The notes under the pieces are model-generated. The model saw only the letters and a program-made list of their open reading frames with translations, was not told the origin of the DNA and did not search any database. DNA of 64,000 nt, taken from assembly GCA_001604105.1 (NCBI GenBank), contig LVAQ01000006.1, forward strand, positions 310,001-374,000. The letters are read 5' to 3'. The position numbers and the translations under genes are program-made. This document shows, one piece after another, positions 35,920-45,521 of this stretch (position 1 is its first letter; each line of letters opens with the position of its first letter). Origin of the DNA: Clostridiales bacterium Firm_11 (lineage in GTDB: Bacteria > Bacillota > Clostridia > Christensenellales > Aristaeellaceae).

Positions 35920-37134
35920 TCAAACGCTGCGCAGCGCATCAATGGGGTTAAGCTGGCTGGCTTTGCGCGCCGGCGCCCAGCCAAACACAATGCCGACCGC
36001 CGCCGAGAAACCTACGCCGATGGCAACCGCGGAACCGGACGCCACAAACGTGAATCCCGCAACGATACTAAACACATAGGAAATCGCAAGTCCAAGAATC
36101 ACACCAATCACGCCGCCGGAAATGGACAGGATGATCGATTCAATCAAAAACTGTAGTTGGATTTGCCCCGGTTCAGCGCCGAGCGCTTTTCGCAGGCCTA
36201 TTTCAGTCGTGCGCTCGGTAACCGTTACAAGCATCATGTTCATGATACCGATACCGCCCACCAGCAGCGCGATGCTCGCGATGCCCACCAACAGCATATA
36301 CATCATCGAAAGCATGGTGTCCATGGTATCCAGTAGGCTTTCCATGTTGATGATCCGATAGCTGTTATCCTTATAGTTAAAGGCTGCCTTGAGCACACTC
36401 TCCAGCTCGGCTTGCACCTGATCGGTCAGGGATGTATCCGCCACATATACGCTCAGCGACGTAATGTTTCGCGTACCCGTCATTGTCATGGCTGTGCTGT
36501 AGGGGATGATCATTCGCCCGCCATCCGTACTGTCGCTTTGCGCCTGGGAGATTACATCCCCGCTGTCCGCATCGGTCAGGATGCCTACCACCGTGAACTC
36601 ATATCCACGAATGAACACTTTTTCCCCCATCGGGTCTTTGCCGTAGAACAGGTTTTGCTGCGCTGTCTCATCCAGCAGCACAACGCGGTTCTTTGCTTCT
36701 ACATCCAGCACATTAAGCGCGCGCCCTCGGCTTACCAGTTCAGAATTTCGGCGGAAATACATCTCGTTATATCCATCAACGGTTACATCTTCCGTCCAGT
36801 CATAAGCAGAACGCGCGCTTGCGGTGGTGGTCACCGTTGGCGATATTCCCTCCACATTCGGGATGGCTTTGATTTCTTCGATATCGGCCAGGGTCAGCCC
36901 CGTTTTAAGCGCAGTGCCGGAAGCATTGACAACCAGTCTCCCTGTGCCCATGGAGATAAACTCCTTGGTGACTTCGGTGGTTGCCGTCTGCATAATGGTA
37001 ATGAGCGCAATGATGGCCGTAACGCCGATTACGATGCCTAGAACCGTGAGGAAAGAGCGCATTTTGCTGTTCCATATATTCGTGAGCGACATTCGCATGC
37101 TTTCTTTCCACAAGCTCCATGTACGCTTAATCAT
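35920..37134 (-). CDS. MacB/FtsX-like ABC transporter permease
   Basis: The start at 37134 (MIKRTWSLW) has AAGGGG nine bases upstream and overlaps the end of the ATPase gene by eight bases. The 404-residue protein has the MacB layout: one N-terminal membrane segment (MRSFLTVLGIVIGVTAIIAL), a large extracytoplasmic domain (about 60-270), and three C-terminal segments including GGIGIMNMMLVTVTERTTEIG and a late PARKASQLNPIDALR end. Such permeases form mechanotransmission-type efflux pumps for peptides or antibiotics. Confidence 0.94.
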   Translation of the reverse strand: MIKRTWSLWKESMRMSLTNIWNSKMRSFLTVLGIVIGVTAIIALITIMQTATTEVTKEFISMGTGRLVVNASGTALKTGLTLADIEEIKAIPNVEGISPTVTTTASARSAYDWTEDVTVDGYNEMYFRRNSELVSRGRALNVLDVEAKNRVVLLDETAQQNLFYGKDPMGEKVFIRGYEFTVVGILTDADSGDVISQAQSDSTDGGRMIIPYSTAMTMTGTRNITSLSVYVADTSLTDQVQAELESVLKAAFNYKDNSYRIINMESLLDTMDTMLSMMYMLLVGIASIALLVGGIGIMNMMLVTVTERTTEIGLRKALGAEPGQIQLQFLIESIILSISGGVIGVILGLAISYVFSIVAGFTFVASGSAVAIGVGFSAAVGIVFGWAPARKASQLNPIDALRSV

Positions 37135-37819
37135 GCTGCTCATCCCCTTCCATGAGCATCCCATCCAATATATGCACGATGCGATTCGCATGTTTCGCAA
37201 TGGAAAGATCATGCGTGATCATAATGATGGTACGCCCATCGCGATTGATTTCTTCAAAAAGTTGCAGTACCTGCTTGCCTGTTGCCTGATCCAGCGCGCC
37301 GGTGGGTTCATCGGCCAGCAGAATACTTGGGTTGGTTGCCAGGGCTCTAGCGATGGCTACGCGCTGCTGCTGGCCGCCGGAAAGCTGATTGGGCCTGTTG
37401 CCAAGCTTATCCTTCAAGCCAACCCGTACCAGCGTCTCTTCTGCGCGGGCGAGACGTTCCTTTTCGCCCAAGCCCGCATAAATCAAGGGCAGTTCTACAT
37501 TGCGCAGCGCGTTCAGGCGGGGCAGCAATTGGAAGGACTGGAATACAAACCCGATCTCCCGATTGCGGATCGCAGCCAGTTGCTTTGCGTCCTGTTTGGC
37601 AATCTCACGCCCGCGCAGGATATACTCTCCTTCGGTGGGCGTATCCAGACAACCGATAATATTCATCAGCGTGGATTTGCCGCTGCCGCTGGGGCCAAGC
37701 ACGGACAGGAATTCTCCTTCCTTCACGGTTAAATCCACACCATGAAGCACCGTTTGAAGCTCATCACCCATCTGATAACGCTTCACGATACCCTGCATGC
37801 GGAAGAACTCATTGTGCAT
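37127..37819 (-). CDS. MacB-type ABC transporter ATPase
   Basis: The 230-residue protein starts at 37819, nine bases after GGAG. It has Walker [11 protein letters not shown], signature [15 protein letters not shown], Walker [13 protein letters not shown] and the H-loop MITHD. The GALD variant is typical of the MacB/LolD group. It powers the permease encoded next. Its start lies within the end of the first adaptor gene (11-base overlap), showing tight operon packing. Confidence 0.96.
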   Translation of the reverse strand: MHNEFFRMQGIVKRYQMGDELQTVLHGVDLTVKEGEFLSVLGPSGSGKSTLMNIIGCLDTPTEGEYILRGREIAKQDAKQLAAIRNREIGFVFQSFQLLPRLNALRNVELPLIYAGLGEKERLARAEETLVRVGLKDKLGNRPNQLSGGQQQRVAIARALATNPSILLADEPTGALDQATGKQVLQLFEEINRDGRTIIMITHDLSIAKHANRIVHILDGMLMEGDEQHD

Positions 37820-38675
37820 AGTTACGCGCTCCCCCCATGCCCATTTGGAAGCTCTTGGTCGCCGTAGGCGTATACAGCACCGTATCTCCATTGGCGAGGC
37901 CGGCGGTAATCTCGACCATATCGCCGTCATTAATGCCTACACGAATATCCACACGCTTTACATCCTTACCATCCTGCATCAGCACATAGGGGCTGTTTTG
38001 GGATGTGAAGCTGATTGCATCCATGGGTAAAAGCACCGCGTTGTCTACCTGTTTGTTTAGTAGTTTAGCCGTAACCTGCATCCCCGGCATGGCATCTGCG
38101 GGCAGTTCATAGTCTGTTAAATCAACCGTTGCGGTGTAGTAGCTTAAGTCACCGCTCTGGGTTGCGCGTTTATTGATGCTTGTCACGGCACCTTCAATGG
38201 TGGTGCCGCTGCCGTCCAATGTGATCTCGGCCATCTTGCCCAGGGTAACGGCGGACACGTCATACTCATCCACTTTGAAAGTGACTTTCATGCTGCTTAG
38301 GTCCATCACTTCCAGCAGTACATCCCCCGCGGTAACTACACTCCCCGCCATTACGTTGATCGATGTGACCTCGCCGCCGATATCCGCTTTGTATACCGTA
38401 CCGTCGGACATCCGCATGAGCCTTGCATTCTTTGCTACCAGTGTGTTCGCCTGCACATACACTTCCGCAACCGTATCGGATGCAGCGGCTGTCAATGTTA
38501 CGGATTGGTTTACCTCCAAAGCGCCTGAAAAATTATAATAGGTTGTGATGGAACCATTGCGTGCGGTTTCCTGCGCATAGATCGTACCCCTATTGTTGAT
38601 AAGGGAGCTACCCGCCACCGCAACAAGGATCAGCACGATCCCGACCACAATCCATTTGGTACGTTTCTTCTTCAC
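37809..38675 (-). CDS. HlyD/MacA-like adaptor, membrane-anchored
   Basis: A GTG at 38675 is chosen as the start, seven bases after GGAGG; a TTG two codons earlier nearly touches the site. The 288-residue protein has an N-terminal anchor (WIVVGIVLILVAVAGSSL), a lipoyl-like hairpin (about 50-120) and barrel domains ending in a MEITAGLANGDTVLY segment typical of MacA/RND adaptors. It is the first gene of the efflux operon. Confidence 0.9.
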   Translation of the reverse strand: MKKKRTKWIVVGIVLILVAVAGSSLINNRGTIYAQETARNGSITTYYNFSGALEVNQSVTLTAAASDTVAEVYVQANTLVAKNARLMRMSDGTVYKADIGGEVTSINVMAGSVVTAGDVLLEVMDLSSMKVTFKVDEYDVSAVTLGKMAEITLDGSGTTIEGAVTSINKRATQSGDLSYYTATVDLTDYELPADAMPGMQVTAKLLNKQVDNAVLLPMDAISFTSQNSPYVLMQDGKDVKRVDIRVGINDGDMVEITAGLANGDTVLYTPTATKSFQMGMGGARNYAQ

Positions 38676-38730
38676 ACCCAAACCTCCTCGTTGATCCTAA
38701 AAACTTGGTACACGCTGATTGTAATACCGC

Positions 38731-38759
38731 TTGATAAACTGAACGTGAACTTGCGTCAA
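38731..38759 (-). promoter_or_regulatory. Possible promoter of the efflux operon
   Basis: Minus-strand TTGACG (38754-38759), 17 bases, TATCAA (38731-38736). It lies in the 129-base gap between the kinase gene and the first adaptor. The -10 is weak, consistent with activation by the adjacent response regulator. Confidence 0.45.
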
Positions 38760-38804
38760 ACGATACATTCGCGCGTTTATAGTCTACATTTCAGCGCCTG
38801 TGCA

Positions 38805-39857
38805 TCACATCGCGGGCGCGATTGGCAAACGCACCGTAAACACGGTTCCGTTTTCCGGCTCGCTTTGGCACTGGATGCTTCCCTCATGCAGCAGCACGAT
38901 TTTCTTCGCCAACGCAAGGCCAAGGCCATTGCCGGGCACCGTGCGCGAAGTATCGGATTGATAGAACTTATCAAACACATGCGGAATATCCGCAGGGGGT
39001 ATGCCCATGCCATCATCGCGTATCGACAGCACCGCCTCATCGTCTTCCCGGCACAAGGCAACCTCCACGAGTCCCCCGTCGTCAGAGAATTTTATGGCAT
39101 TATCAAACAGGTTAACCCAAACCTGATTGAGCAGCTCCGCATTAGCCGTAATCTGCACTTCTCCCAGTTCGACTTCAAATTGGATATGCTTGCGCTCCCA
39201 CGCGGTTTGCATCATCAGGATGCAGCGGCGCAGTTGCTCTGTAAGGTCAAAGGGTTGCTTATCCGTTACGATGGTTTGATTCTCCACGCGCGAAAGGTTG
39301 AGCACATTTGTAGCCATCGCGGCAAGCCGGGCGGATTCCGAAGCGATGATATCAAGGTATTCATTGCGTTCCTCCTTGGGCAGGTCATCCATTTTAAGCA
39401 GATCGGCAAAGCCTTTAATGGATACGATCGGCGTTTTGAACTCATGGCTGAAGTTATTGATAAAATCACTGCGCAAAAGCTCCAGACTGCCCAGCTCCGC
39501 AGCCATGCGGTTGAAGCTGTAACTGAGTTCTCTAAGCTCAGGCGTCTGCAGGGTGGTTATGCGCGCGCTAAAATCCCCGGCAGCCAGCCGATTGGTTGCA
39601 TTGATGATCTCGCGAATCGGGCGCAGGGGAACGCGCCCAACCATCATGGACACAATCGAGCCTACGATCGCGCTAGCCCCTAGTACGGCAAGGAGCATTG
39701 GGAATGCCGCCCGGAAACCAAACCGATCCAACAAGCCCACCTGCGAAGCCAGCAAGCTGATCAGGATCACAAAGAAACCCGTTATCAGAAAAATGGACAG
39801 TACTACCAGCATAAAGAAGATGGATAGTCCAAAACGATTCATCCGTCTGCGAATCAA
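38805..39857 (-). CDS. Sensor histidine kinase
   Basis: The 350-residue protein has two membrane segments (about 10-37 and 51-73) with a very short extracytoplasmic loop, a HAMP domain (about 74-127), a HisKA helix with the phosphorylated His in NNFSHEFKTPI, and an ATPase domain with NLFDNAIKFS (N box), DDGMGIP (G1) and GNGLGLALAKK (G2). The start reads TTG and overlaps the regulator stop as TTGA; an ATG five codons later (39842) is an alternative. The short loop suggests intramembrane sensing, as in kinases that respond to cell-envelope antibiotics and control nearby ABC pumps. Confidence 0.94.
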   Translation of the reverse strand: MIRRRMNRFGLSIFFMLVVLSIFLITGFFVILISLLASQVGLLDRFGFRAAFPMLLAVLGASAIVGSIVSMMVGRVPLRPIREIINATNRLAAGDFSARITTLQTPELRELSYSFNRMAAELGSLELLRSDFINNFSHEFKTPIVSIKGFADLLKMDDLPKEERNEYLDIIASESARLAAMATNVLNLSRVENQTIVTDKQPFDLTEQLRRCILMMQTAWERKHIQFEVELGEVQITANAELLNQVWVNLFDNAIKFSDDGGLVEVALCREDDEAVLSIRDDGMGIPPADIPHVFDKFYQSDTSRTVPGNGLGLALAKKIVLLHEGSIQCQSEPENGTVFTVRLPIAPAM

Positions 39858-40528
39858 ACCTTCTTCACCGCCTTATAGCCAAGGCCGCGAACGGCCACCA
39901 GCTCAAACTCCGGATAGTGTTCAAACCGCCTGCGCAGGCGGTTGATGTGCACATTCACGGTGGTATCCGTGCTTTCACTCTCCATGCCCCATATTTCGTC
40001 CATCAACTGAATGCGGGTAAAAATCTTATCTGGATAGCTTAGGAGCTTGTAGAGCAGATAGAACTCCTTTTGGGGAAGCGTATGCCGTTCTTCCCCGCGG
40101 GCAACCGTGAGCGTGTCATATTCCAAAGTTACCTCGCCAATGTGCAGCTTCCGTTCATTGATGATCTGCGCGCGCCTTAGCAGCGCACGAATGCGCAGCA
40201 GCATTTCCTCGATATCCACAGGTTTGGTCATATAGTCATCGGTGCCCAACAAGAATCCCTTATGTTTGTCAGATGGTAGTTGTTTCGCGGTAATCATCAA
40301 AATGGGGGTTTCCACGCCTGCATCCCTGAGCTCACGTGTGAAGTCGTAACCATCCATGTTGGGCATCATAATATCCAGCAGGATGATGTCGATATGCTTT
40401 TCTTCCATGACCTGTAACGCTTGCGCTCCATCCTGTGCGCAAAACACTTCATATCCGTTGCGCCGCAGTACGGTTTCCATCAACTTGCGTGTGTTTATAT
40501 TATCCTCTGCAACCAGTACATGAAACAT
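39854..40528 (-). CDS. OmpR-family response regulator
   Basis: The 224-residue protein has a receiver domain with the phosphorylated Asp in ILLDIMMPNMDG (about residue 52), the acidic pair near the start (AEDN), and Lys in MTKPVD. The C-terminal winged helix carries TVNVHINRLRRRFE and RGLGYK. It pairs with the kinase encoded next. The efflux operon immediately downstream is its likely target. Confidence 0.96.
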   Translation of the reverse strand: MFHVLVAEDNINTRKLMETVLRRNGYEVFCAQDGAQALQVMEEKHIDIILLDIMMPNMDGYDFTRELRDAGVETPILMITAKQLPSDKHKGFLLGTDDYMTKPVDIEEMLLRIRALLRRAQIINERKLHIGEVTLEYDTLTVARGEERHTLPQKEFYLLYKLLSYPDKIFTRIQLMDEIWGMESESTDTTVNVHINRLRRRFEHYPEFELVAVRGLGYKAVKKV

Positions 40529-40549
40529 TCGTCATCCCCTCCTGTGTTG

Positions 40550-40558
40550 ATTATACCA
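40550..40558 (-). promoter_or_regulatory. Extended -10 promoter for the two-component system
   Basis: TGGTATAAT on the minus strand, with no clear -35. Initiation near 40543 would give a leader of only about 15 bases, enough for the AGGAGGGG ribosome site before the ATG at 40528. Confidence 0.55.
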
Positions 40559-40652
40559 TGTGCAGATGAACCATAGGTAAACTCGTTCACAGGCGGAACT
40601 GCGCGTGCCGCATCTCAGAGCAGACAATGCCAGTGCGCAAAGAGCACGCAAG

Positions 40653-40684
40653 AACAAACGCTGCCGATATGGCAAGCGTTTGTT
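40653..40684 (-). terminator. Terminator of the glycoside operon
   Basis: AACAAACGCT-GCC and GGC-A-AGCGTTTGTT pair (one bulge) around a five-base loop, 60 bases after the last operon gene. On the minus strand it runs into TTTGTTCTT. On the plus strand it ends in T5. Confidence 0.7.
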
Positions 40685-40742
40685 TTTGTGCGTAATCGTA
40701 AATTGTCCTAACCAGAGCGCAATCCCCACGGCTCGTTTGCTC

Positions 40743-41213
40743 TTATTGATGTTCCTTGCAAGCCATTTCTGAAACAGTCAGCTTGATGACCGCCACCGAT
40801 GATGCTTGCGCATCGGTAAACTCCCATGCTTCCCGGCCGCTATAGTGCCATACGATACGGCGCAGCGCTTCCTTCTTCTCCTGTACATCGTCTACCAGCG
40901 CGGCGCATCCGGTGCCGATCACGCTTTGGTATCGAAAAGAGAAGTCGCAGCCATCTTTGCCACTATGCACGGCATGGTTGGTATCCAGTTCAAACCCGAC
41001 GTTCGCGTTTTTCGCCAGCGCATCAAGCTTTCTGCCTTCTTTTGCGCAATGAAAATAGAAAACCGGCGTTCCGCCCTCCCGAAGATAGGCAAAGTTCAGG
41101 GGGACGATGTATACGCCATTATCATCGCAAAACCCAAGCCTTGCGCAGTCACACGCCTCAATAATCGCATCGATACGGCTTTGCTGGGTTACTTCGCGGT
41201 CGATCCTTCTCAT
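40743..41213 (-). CDS. Pyridoxamine-5'-phosphate-oxidase-fold flavin-binding protein
   Basis: The 156-residue protein has the split-barrel fold typical of NimA-like and PNPOx-family proteins: CARLGFCDDNGVYIVPLNFAY near the start, YFHCAKEGRKLDALAKN in the middle, and YQSVIGTGCAALV. Members bind FMN, F420 or heme, and several reduce nitro compounds; which applies here is not clear. It is the last of six tightly spaced genes in the glycoside operon. GGAGGAAACAGAC precedes the ATG. Confidence 0.85.
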   Translation of the reverse strand: MRRIDREVTQQSRIDAIIEACDCARLGFCDDNGVYIVPLNFAYLREGGTPVFYFHCAKEGRKLDALAKNANVGFELDTNHAVHSGKDGCDFSFRYQSVIGTGCAALVDDVQEKKEALRRIVWHYSGREAWEFTDAQASSVAVIKLTVSEMACKEHQ

Positions 41214-41247
41214 GTCTGTTTCCTCCCATGGATGTATTCAGCGCATT

Positions 41248-41712
41248 TCAAGCGTTCGGTTCGCTGGTCCAATCGCTGAGCACATCGCCGCCCCGGTACG
41301 CGTGGCTCTTGCCGCAAATTCGGTGCAGAAAAACATCCTCCTCTGGGTAATAGCAGGTGTCCTCCCCCTCCACGGTGCCAATATCCAAAATGAGCAGCGG
41401 TTCTGTTCCGTGATTGTAGAAGGTATGCGCGATATTCTGTCCGGCGGGTTTCCCCAGGAAGTCACCCGGGGTCACCGTTCGTTCCTCTTTGTTCACACGC
41501 AGGGTACCTTGGCCGGCAAGCACATAAAAGAACTCTTCCTGCATCGAATGGGTGTGGTATTTGGTGCTGTACGCGCCCGGCGGAACGCTGTCAAGATTTA
41601 CATACAGCTTTTTGTTTCCGACCGCCTTGCCGAGTTCTTTGGTCATCAGACCAACTTGATCCCGCCAGATAAACGCTTCGGAAATGTGATCAACATGACC
41701 TACGTGTTCCAT
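41248..41712 (-). CDS. Cupin-domain protein
   Basis: The 154-residue product has one cupin barrel: motif 1 residues in TKYHTHSMQEEFFYVLAG (two His and a Glu as metal ligands) and motif 2 in GDFLGKPAGQNIAHTFYN. A short C-terminal tail is Cys/Tyr-containing. Function cannot be assigned from the fold. Its place in the glycoside operon suggests sugar handling or sensing. Confidence 0.85.
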   Translation of the reverse strand: MEHVGHVDHISEAFIWRDQVGLMTKELGKAVGNKKLYVNLDSVPPGAYSTKYHTHSMQEEFFYVLAGQGTLRVNKEERTVTPGDFLGKPAGQNIAHTFYNHGTEPLLILDIGTVEGEDTCYYPEEDVFLHRICGKSHAYRGGDVLSDWTSEPNA

Positions 41713-41759
41713 GCATTACCTCCTGTGTGGTTCCGGAGCATCGCAGCTTAGTTTGCTTG

Positions 41760-43139
41760 TTACGCCTTGTCGACGATATCACCGCGCGCTTTGAGCTCAC
41801 CGAGAATCTCCGCATAACGCTGCTCATCGATCTTGTATTTACGCATGTATACCACATACCCGGCAAGAATGCTGATGAGCGGGAGAATGAGCATGGCAAG
41901 CTTCATGGTGGTAATGCCTTCCGGCGTTACTTCCGCTGCCGTTTGCGCCGCGTTGATGCCGGAGATGATCAGCGTAAAGCCCAATACGCCGTTTGCAATC
42001 GCCCCGCCGATTTTATTAATAAAGGGCTGCACCGAGAACGTAACGCTCTCATTTCGTTTGCCCAGCTTAAGCTGGCCGTACTCGATACTGTCCGCCAGGA
42101 ACATGAGCATCAGCAGCTGGATAAATGCCTGCCCGATAAAGATCAACACCCCCGCCACGCCGATAAAGCGCATATCCATCGGCGCCACAAAAAACAGGAT
42201 GTACCCCGCCACAACCAAAGCGATGGCAAAGGAGTACAGTCGCCTGCGGGACATGCGCTTGCGAAACAGGGAGAAAACGCCCAGCGCCGTAAACTGGGAG
42301 ACGCCCAGCACCGCGGCAAAGATGGCATACATGTTTTCATCCCCATATACATATTTGAAATAATGCACGCCAAAGCTGGTCGTAATGCAGTAGCCGATCA
42401 TAAACAGCGACATGGAAACCGCGACCCACATCAGCTGATCGTTCTTAAACAGAACGCGGAACATCTGCGTAAGCGTGGTTTTCTCCTCCTGCTTGAAAAC
42501 GCCGCGATGCTCCTTGACCCCAAACAGCGTGATCATCTGGAAGCCCAGCATCAGCGCCACAATGATTACAGCAAACACAAACCATCCCGTTTTTGCGCTG
42601 CCCGTGGCGGCCGTGAGCGCGTTGGTCGCGGGGATGATCCCCACCACCACCGTGAACAACCCAATATTAGCGCAAATGCGCGCAAAAGCCCCGATTTTTT
42701 CACGTTGCTTCTGATTGGTTGAAAGCGCGGGCATCAGCGACCAATATGCAATATCGTTCAAGCCATAAAACACATCCCACATTAGGTAGCAAAGCCCAAA
42801 CACCGCGGCATAAGCCGCGCCGCTCAACCCCATATCAAAGAACATCGCCAGCATAAAAAACGAGCCTGCCACCGCGCCAAAGAGGATCCACGGTTTGAAC
42901 TTACCAAAGCGGGAACGGGTATTATCCACCACAAGCCCCATGATGGGATCATTAAACGCGTCAAAGATGCGAAGCACCAGCAGTACCACCGTGAGTATGG
43001 CCAGCGTTGCATCGGTAACCTTCAGCACCTCTGTAATGTAGACCATGATGTACATGCTGACCATGGTATAGAACATGTCCCTGCCGATTGTACCCAACCC
43101 AAAGCAGTACCGGTTACGGCGATCGTAATTCCTCTCCAT
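41760..43139 (-). CDS. GPH-family glycoside/cation symporter
   Basis: The 459-residue polytopic protein matches the MelB-like glycoside-pentoside-hexuronide symporters: N-terminal GLGTIGRDMFYTMVSMYIMVYIT, the conserved acidic AFNDPIMGLVVDNTRSRFGKFKPW loop, and about 12 membrane segments. It would import the glycosides cleaved by the three hydrolases encoded before it. AGAGG lies nine bases before the ATG. It is 15 bases from the GH36 gene. Confidence 0.93.
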   Translation of the reverse strand: MERNYDRRNRYCFGLGTIGRDMFYTMVSMYIMVYITEVLKVTDATLAILTVVLLVLRIFDAFNDPIMGLVVDNTRSRFGKFKPWILFGAVAGSFFMLAMFFDMGLSGAAYAAVFGLCYLMWDVFYGLNDIAYWSLMPALSTNQKQREKIGAFARICANIGLFTVVVGIIPATNALTAATGSAKTGWFVFAVIIVALMLGFQMITLFGVKEHRGVFKQEEKTTLTQMFRVLFKNDQLMWVAVSMSLFMIGYCITTSFGVHYFKYVYGDENMYAIFAAVLGVSQFTALGVFSLFRKRMSRRRLYSFAIALVVAGYILFFVAPMDMRFIGVAGVLIFIGQAFIQLLMLMFLADSIEYGQLKLGKRNESVTFSVQPFINKIGGAIANGVLGFTLIISGINAAQTAAEVTPEGITTMKLAMLILPLISILAGYVVYMRKYKIDEQRYAEILGELKARGDIVDKA

Positions 43140-43154
43140 CGGTTTGTCCTCTTT

Positions 43155-45521
43155 TCATTGATTGTTTACGGTATTGTCAGGCTTGGTATCCAGCGCCTCG
43201 GTAACGTAAAGGTTGGAGCTATAGTCGCCCAGCAGGCGGATGTTTGTGCGGTACTGACTGCCGATGAACTGATTGTTGAGCATTACGCCCTCTTTCAGTC
43301 CTGCGCCGCTGCTCTCGTAGGTTTCTACGCAATCCCGCAAGCTGTAGTGTCGCCCTGCCAAACGCAACGCAAAGCCATCCGGCGCCAGCGCAAAGGGCAG
43401 AATATGTTTGACCAGCCCGCCAAAGCGCTTTAGAAACAACCGTTGGGCGCGTGTGGTAACGCGGTAGCGGCGGCTGGCTTCCAAGCCCGGTACGCGCAGG
43501 CGGTCAAAACCCTGTGCTGCGCCTGTCTGTTCCTGAATCAGCGCGCTGACCGCGACAGCCTTCGTCTCGTCCACCCCATGCCAAACCACTTGATTGGCCT
43601 TGTCCTGCTCCCCGCGCCAAAAGGTGCCGTACTGAAACACGCGGCGGTATTGCTTGTAGAATGCAATCTGTTCCATCACCTCCCTGCGCTCTACAGGGCT
43701 AAGGTATTTCAAATCCAGCTCATACCCAAGGCAGCCGAAAGCCGCCACATGAAAGCGCGTGGAAAGCGGCGTATCCCGCAGCGTCTGCTGGTGCGGCGCT
43801 TCGGATACATGCGCCCCCATGGTGGATGGCGGATAGAGCAGGCTTAACCCGCCCTGGATTTTAAGCCGTTCGATGGGGTCGGTATCATCCGAAGCCCAGA
43901 TTTGCGGCGAATAGCACAGCATGCCCAAGTCAAACCGATTACCGCCGCTGGAGCAGCTTTCGAGAAGGATGTGCGGTCTGGGGCGGAAGATACGTTCCAG
44001 TACATCATACAAACCCAGTACATAGCGGTGGAAGAACTCTCCCTGGTTTGTAAGGCACGGCGAGCAAGCATCGCTCAGGTGACGGTTATAGTCCCATTTC
44101 ACATAATCAATGGCGCAGGTATCCAGGATCTGTGTCACCTGCGTGACAATGTAGTCCCGTACCGCCGGATTGCACAAATCCAGCGCAAGTTGGTTCCTGC
44201 CCATCGCGGGTGTTTTGTTCGGGGTCGCCAGCGCGTACTCGGGGTGCGCGCGGTATAAGTCGCTATCCGGATTGACCATTTCCGGCTCAAACCATAAACC
44301 GAACTTCATACCCATACGATGGATGCGGTCCGCGAACTCCGAAAGCCCCCGGGATAGCTTTCTGCGGTTGACGGTATAATCCCCCAACCCCGCTTTATCA
44401 TGATTGCGCGCGCCGAACCAGCCATCGTCCAGCACAAACAGTTCTACGCCTGCCTGCTTAGCGCGCCTTGCAAGCCTGAGCAGCTTGCCCCGGGTGAATC
44501 GAAAAAAATGCGCTTCCCAGTTGTTCAATACGATTGGTCGCTCTTTCCCCTGCCAATCCCCACGCACAATGTGCCGATTGACAAACTGATGAAAACGTTG
44601 GCTTAGCCCGTTCAGTCCATCACCCGAGAAGCATAGAACAGCTTCCGGCGTTTCAAACGTTTCGCCGCACGCGAGCGTCCAATGGAAGCAATGCGGATTG
44701 ATACCCACCCCCACACGCACCGTATCAAACGCGGTAAGCTCAACGGCGCCGTAATGGTTGCCGCTGTAAATAAGGTTGATGCCATACGCCTCGCCATCGT
44801 TCTCACGGGTTCCTTCTGCCGCAAGTATGAAGCCCGGGTTATGCCGATTGCTGCTTGCGCCCGTAATCGAACGGTTGATATGCGTGCCCGGCGTCACCCG
44901 TCGTTCATGGGCATGCGCTTCCTTGATCCAAGCGCCATCCAGCGTGATCAGGCGAAAACCGTCATTGGGCAAGTCAACCATCATGCTCAGCAGCTTATGG
45001 ATGGTCAGCGGGTTTTGATGCCCGTTGGTCAGGACCGCTCGCCGCGTAATCACATCTGTTTCTTCAAACACCGTATAGTACAGCGAAAGGGTGACCGCGT
45101 TGCTTTCGTCCAGCAGTTCAACGCACAGCGTCTGGCATACGCCCCCATCTGCTTGTGCCGTCGGCAAGCCCTGCATCGTCGTGGCGCCATCGGTAATCGT
45201 ATGGCTTACATAGCGGAAATCCGCCGTAAAGGTACCATCCGGCATGCAAATCTCGGCCGGTGTTTCACGATAATCACCCTTGCCAATGCCCGACCACTCC
45301 AACAGCAGCGTATCCAAGCTGTACGTATCGTCACTGGGGTCATAAAGCACGCTGCTTCCTGTTTGCGCCGTTCGCTTAAGCGCGTGTGTTTCCATGGGTC
45401 CATCCGCGCCCAGCCGCCTGCCGTAATACACATGCTCCAGGTGTCCGAAGCGCGTAACGCGAAACCAGTAAGCCGAGTTGATACTTTCCAGCCGAAATTC
45501 TCCGCCAAGATACGAGATCAA
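43155..45521 (-). CDS. GH36 alpha-galactosidase
   Basis: The 788-residue protein shows the GH36 layout: an N-terminal beta domain, a (beta/alpha)8 barrel with LDDGWFG, GLWFEPEMV, nucleophile Asp in YVKWDYNR (about residue 477), CSSGGNRFD, and acid/base Asp in ASDDTD (about 545). It releases terminal alpha-galactose from raffinose-type sugars or melibiose. There is no signal peptide, so it is cytoplasmic, consistent with symporter uptake. The start is a TTG overlapping the upstream stop as TTGA, with GGGGGTG as ribosome site. Confidence 0.95.
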   Translation of the reverse strand: MISYLGGEFRLESINSAYWFRVTRFGHLEHVYYGRRLGADGPMETHALKRTAQTGSSVLYDPSDDTYSLDTLLLEWSGIGKGDYRETPAEICMPDGTFTADFRYVSHTITDGATTMQGLPTAQADGGVCQTLCVELLDESNAVTLSLYYTVFEETDVITRRAVLTNGHQNPLTIHKLLSMMVDLPNDGFRLITLDGAWIKEAHAHERRVTPGTHINRSITGASSNRHNPGFILAAEGTRENDGEAYGINLIYSGNHYGAVELTAFDTVRVGVGINPHCFHWTLACGETFETPEAVLCFSGDGLNGLSQRFHQFVNRHIVRGDWQGKERPIVLNNWEAHFFRFTRGKLLRLARRAKQAGVELFVLDDGWFGARNHDKAGLGDYTVNRRKLSRGLSEFADRIHRMGMKFGLWFEPEMVNPDSDLYRAHPEYALATPNKTPAMGRNQLALDLCNPAVRDYIVTQVTQILDTCAIDYVKWDYNRHLSDACSPCLTNQGEFFHRYVLGLYDVLERIFRPRPHILLESCSSGGNRFDLGMLCYSPQIWASDDTDPIERLKIQGGLSLLYPPSTMGAHVSEAPHQQTLRDTPLSTRFHVAAFGCLGYELDLKYLSPVERREVMEQIAFYKQYRRVFQYGTFWRGEQDKANQVVWHGVDETKAVAVSALIQEQTGAAQGFDRLRVPGLEASRRYRVTTRAQRLFLKRFGGLVKHILPFALAPDGFALRLAGRHYSLRDCVETYESSGAGLKEGVMLNNQFIGSQYRTNIRLLGDYSSNLYVTEALDTKPDNTVNNQ

